In this document: positions 62,351 through 64,000 of the stretch, piece by piece
Numbering within the stretch: the stretch's first letter is position 1
How the letters are laid out: every line of letters begins with the position of its first letter
NCBI RefSeq assembly: GCF_007993815.1
Contig: NZ_VJWE01000018.1
Location: 1-64,000, forward strand
Length of the DNA: 64,000 bases
Direction: 5' to 3'
Source of the DNA: Acidovorax delafieldii
Lineage (GTDB): Bacteria > Pseudomonadota > Gammaproteobacteria > Burkholderiales > Burkholderiaceae_C
The notes under the pieces: model-generated
The model's database searches: none
Told to the model about the DNA's origin: nothing
The model's input: only the letters and a program-made list of their open reading frames with translations
Translations under genes and position numbers: made by a program

Positions 62351-62590
62351 ATGAACCACGACCACACCACAGGGCATGCAGAAGCTGCCAACGCCAGCGG
62401 AGGCAGCCGCAAATTGATTGGCGCAGTGATCATGCTTGCACTCATCGGGGCATTCTTCTTGCTCAGGGAACACTGGTCGCACATTGCGGGTTATTGGCCC
62501 TATCTGCTCTTGCTGGCTTGCCCGTTGATGCACCTCTTCCATGGGCACGGGGGGCACGGCTCTCACGAAGGCGATTCGAGCAAAAAGTAA
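62351..62590 (+). CDS. DUF2933 small membrane protein
   Basis: A 79-residue protein: [14 protein letters not shown], one or two TM helices ([38 protein letters not shown]) and a His/Gly tail ([11 protein letters not shown]). This matches DUF2933, often found next to copper ATPases and oxidases in Burkholderiales. 38 bp before the ATPase, so cotranscribed. Confidence 0.8.
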   Translation: MNHDHTTGHAEAANASGGSRKLIGAVIMLALIGAFFLLREHWSHIAGYWPYLLLLACPLMHLFHGHGGHGSHEGDSSKK

Positions 62591-62628
62591 TCTTGCAGGC
62601 ACACAACACATTTGCAGGGAGGTCATTC

Positions 62629-64000
62629 ATGTCCAACGCGGAACCGCACGATCACACCCACCATGGCCAACAGCATCATGAGGGGGTCCACGGGGATACA
62701 CCGCCGCCCATGACGAAACTGAAAGATCCAGTCTGCGGTATGGACGTGACGGAACAATCGCATCACTCGGCGGAGCATGAGGGGCTGCACTACTACTTCT
62801 GTAGCGCCAAGTGCCAAACGAAGTTTGTTGAGGACCCGGACAAGTACGCTGTCACGCCTCCCGGTACCGACAAGGTTGCGCGTGAGCCAGAAACAGCTCA
62901 GCCCGGCACCATCTACACCTGCCCCATGCACCCAGAGGTGCGGCAAGACCATCCCGGAAACTGCCCTAAATGCGGCATGACACTGGAACCCATGCTCCCC
63001 ACGCTGGATGAGGGAGAAAACGCCGAGCTCGTGGATTTCCGGCATCGCTTCTGGTGGACGCTGCCTCTCACTGTGGTGGTTACCGTCCTGGCCATGCTTG
63101 GGCACCGGTTGCAGTGGTTCGAGATGGTCACACAGAGCTGGATTGAACTGGTGCTGACGGTACCCATCGTCCTGTGGGCGGGCTGGCCCTTCTTCTTGCG
63201 CGGTGCGCAGTCGGTCGTGAACCGCAGTCCCAACATGTGGACGCTGATTGGTCTGGGAACGGGCGCAGCATTTGTCTATAGCGTGGTCGCGACCGTTGCG
63301 CCGGGGGTGTTTCCCGCCTCGTTCCAGGCCATGGGGCGCGTGGCGGTGTATTTCGAAGCTGCAGCGGTCATCATCTCGCTCACGCTGCTGGGTCAGATGC
63401 TGGAGCTCAAGGCGCGCTCGCAGACTTCGGCCGCCATCAAGTCGCTGCTGGGCCTGGCCCCCAAGACCGCGCGGCGTATTGACGCCAACGGTCAGGAGAG
63501 TGATGTTCCCTTGTCCCATGTCCATGTGGGAGACCTCTTGCGCGTGCGGCCTGGCGAGAAGGTTCCTGTGGATGGTGTGGTGGTCGAGGGGAGCAGCGCG
63601 GTGGACGAAGCCATGCTCACTGGCGAGCCGGTGCCCATCGTCAAAGGGCCTGGTGATGCCGTCATCGGTGCCACGCTCAATACCAACGGGGCACTGGTGA
63701 TCCGGTCCGAGCGGGTGGGCTCCGCCACCATGCTGTCGCAGATCGTTCAAATGGTTGCGCAGGCACAGCGCTCACGGGCCCCCATGCAGCGCATGGCCGA
63801 CCAGGTGGCGGGCTACTTCGTGATGGCTGTGGTGGGTATCGCGTTGCTCACACTCTTCGCGTGGGGCCTGTTCGGTCCGGAGCCACGCTGGGTCTACGGC
63901 CTGGTCAATGCAGTTGCGGTGCTGATCATCGCGTGCCCTTGTGCGTTGGGCCTGGCAACTCCCATGTCCATCATGGTGGCCACAGGCCGGGGGGCGACCA
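62629..64000 (+). CDS. Copper-translocating P1B-type ATPase with YHS domain, 3' end outside window
   Basis: Open from ATG 62629 (CAGGGAGG upstream) to the window end, 457 codons seen. His-rich start ([15 protein letters not shown]), YHS domain at about 35-80 ([17 protein letters not shown]), a zinc-ribbon-like heavy-metal-binding motif at about 98-125 ([17 protein letters not shown]), then TM helices, actuator domain with MLTGEPVP, and CPC ([12 protein letters not shown]). The CPC plus ALGLATP form is that of Cu(I)/Ag(I) pumps. The phosphorylation domain lies beyond base 64000. Confidence 0.92.
   Translation, partial: MSNAEPHDHTHHGQQHHEGVHGDTPPPMTKLKDPVCGMDVTEQSHHSAEHEGLHYYFCSAKCQTKFVEDPDKYAVTPPGTDKVAREPETAQPGTIYTCPMHPEVRQDHPGNCPKCGMTLEPMLPTLDEGENAELVDFRHRFWWTLPLTVVVTVLAMLGHRLQWFEMVTQSWIELVLTVPIVLWAGWPFFLRGAQSVVNRSPNMWTLIGLGTGAAFVYSVVATVAPGVFPASFQAMGRVAVYFEAAAVIISLTLLGQMLELKARSQTSAAIKSLLGLAPKTARRIDANGQESDVPLSHVHVGDLLRVRPGEKVPVDGVVVEGSSAVDEAMLTGEPVPIVKGPGDAVIGATLNTNGALVIRSERVGSATMLSQIVQMVAQAQRSRAPMQRMADQVAGYFVMAVVGIALLTLFAWGLFGPEPRWVYGLVNAVAVLIIACPCALGLATPMSIMVATGRGAT

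Noticed and set aside
1-64000. CRISPR arrays, rRNA genes, complete tRNA genes, intact insertion sequences
   Set aside because: None seen on reading both strands; the only tRNA-related sequence is the 14-nt fragment at 21498, and no transposase frame was recognised.

Overview
The window looks like part of a betaproteobacterial chromosome, most likely family Comamonadaceae (Acidovorax-like). The grounds are GC-rich codon use, many GTG/TTG starts, chemotaxis receptors next to ordinary housekeeping genes, DUF4148 proteins, and an intergenic repeat (around 6944-7002) whose core I recognise from that group. The genus is inference.

Positions 1 to about 21.5 kb read as core chromosome. They hold two chemotaxis receptors, a PHP-domain phosphoesterase, a Sua5/YciO-type protein, an M50 metalloprotease and trpS. 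Next comes an unusual divergent signalling locus (7057-19087). On the minus strand it encodes a FecR-TPR-beta-barrel fusion and a CHASE2 adenylate/guanylate cyclase. On the plus strand it encodes two lipoproteins, a response regulator, a LysM-FecR protein and a CHASE2 histidine kinase. Each strand therefore pairs one FecR protein with one CHASE2 signal transducer. The overlapping genes selD and mnmH (selenophosphate synthesis and tRNA selenation) close this part.

At about 21.5 kb there is a sharp boundary: a minus-strand terminator, the last 14 nt of a tRNA-Ser-like gene, then a P4-type tyrosine integrase. From there to the right edge the window is an integrated metal-resistance island whose far end lies outside. 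Its modules, in order, are: (a) a first HME-RND efflux operon with a CzcI-like protein, TolC, a separate periplasmic protein, adaptor, pump, a small HGG protein and a His-tailed DMT permease (23307-31588); (b) a decayed chromate locus with truncated chrA, a frameshifted superoxide dismutase, a rhodanese and a ChrB domain (32561-34262), abutting the tail of a second His-rich permease; (c) a complete czcICBA-type operon on the minus strand with its own small HGG protein (35545-42684); (d) a DUF4148 gene divergent from a czcRS-like two-component pair, and a Cd/Zn/Pb P-type ATPase behind a CadR/PbrR-like promoter (42759-47661); (e) a MarR regulator and an arsR-arsC-acr3-arsH operon (47804-51125), followed by a cueR remnant; (f) a periplasmic copper operon (secreted protein, TolC, multicopper oxidase, cupredoxin, CusF-like) divergent from copRS (51721-58404); (g) accessory genes: a putative HhH/PD-(D/E)XK-like protein overlapping copS, an orphan fliE, three DUF4148-type or similar secreted proteins and a DUF2933 protein; (h) the first 457 codons of a YHS-domain copper P-type ATPase, cut by the window end.

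Together the island covers cytoplasmic export (P-type ATPases, Acr3), transperiplasmic export (RND-TolC) and periplasmic oxidation/sequestration. Two OmpR-type two-component systems probably drive it. Three sites of the form ATTACA-N4-TGT(C/A)A(T/A) lie upstream of regulator and DUF4148 genes and suggest a shared regulon.
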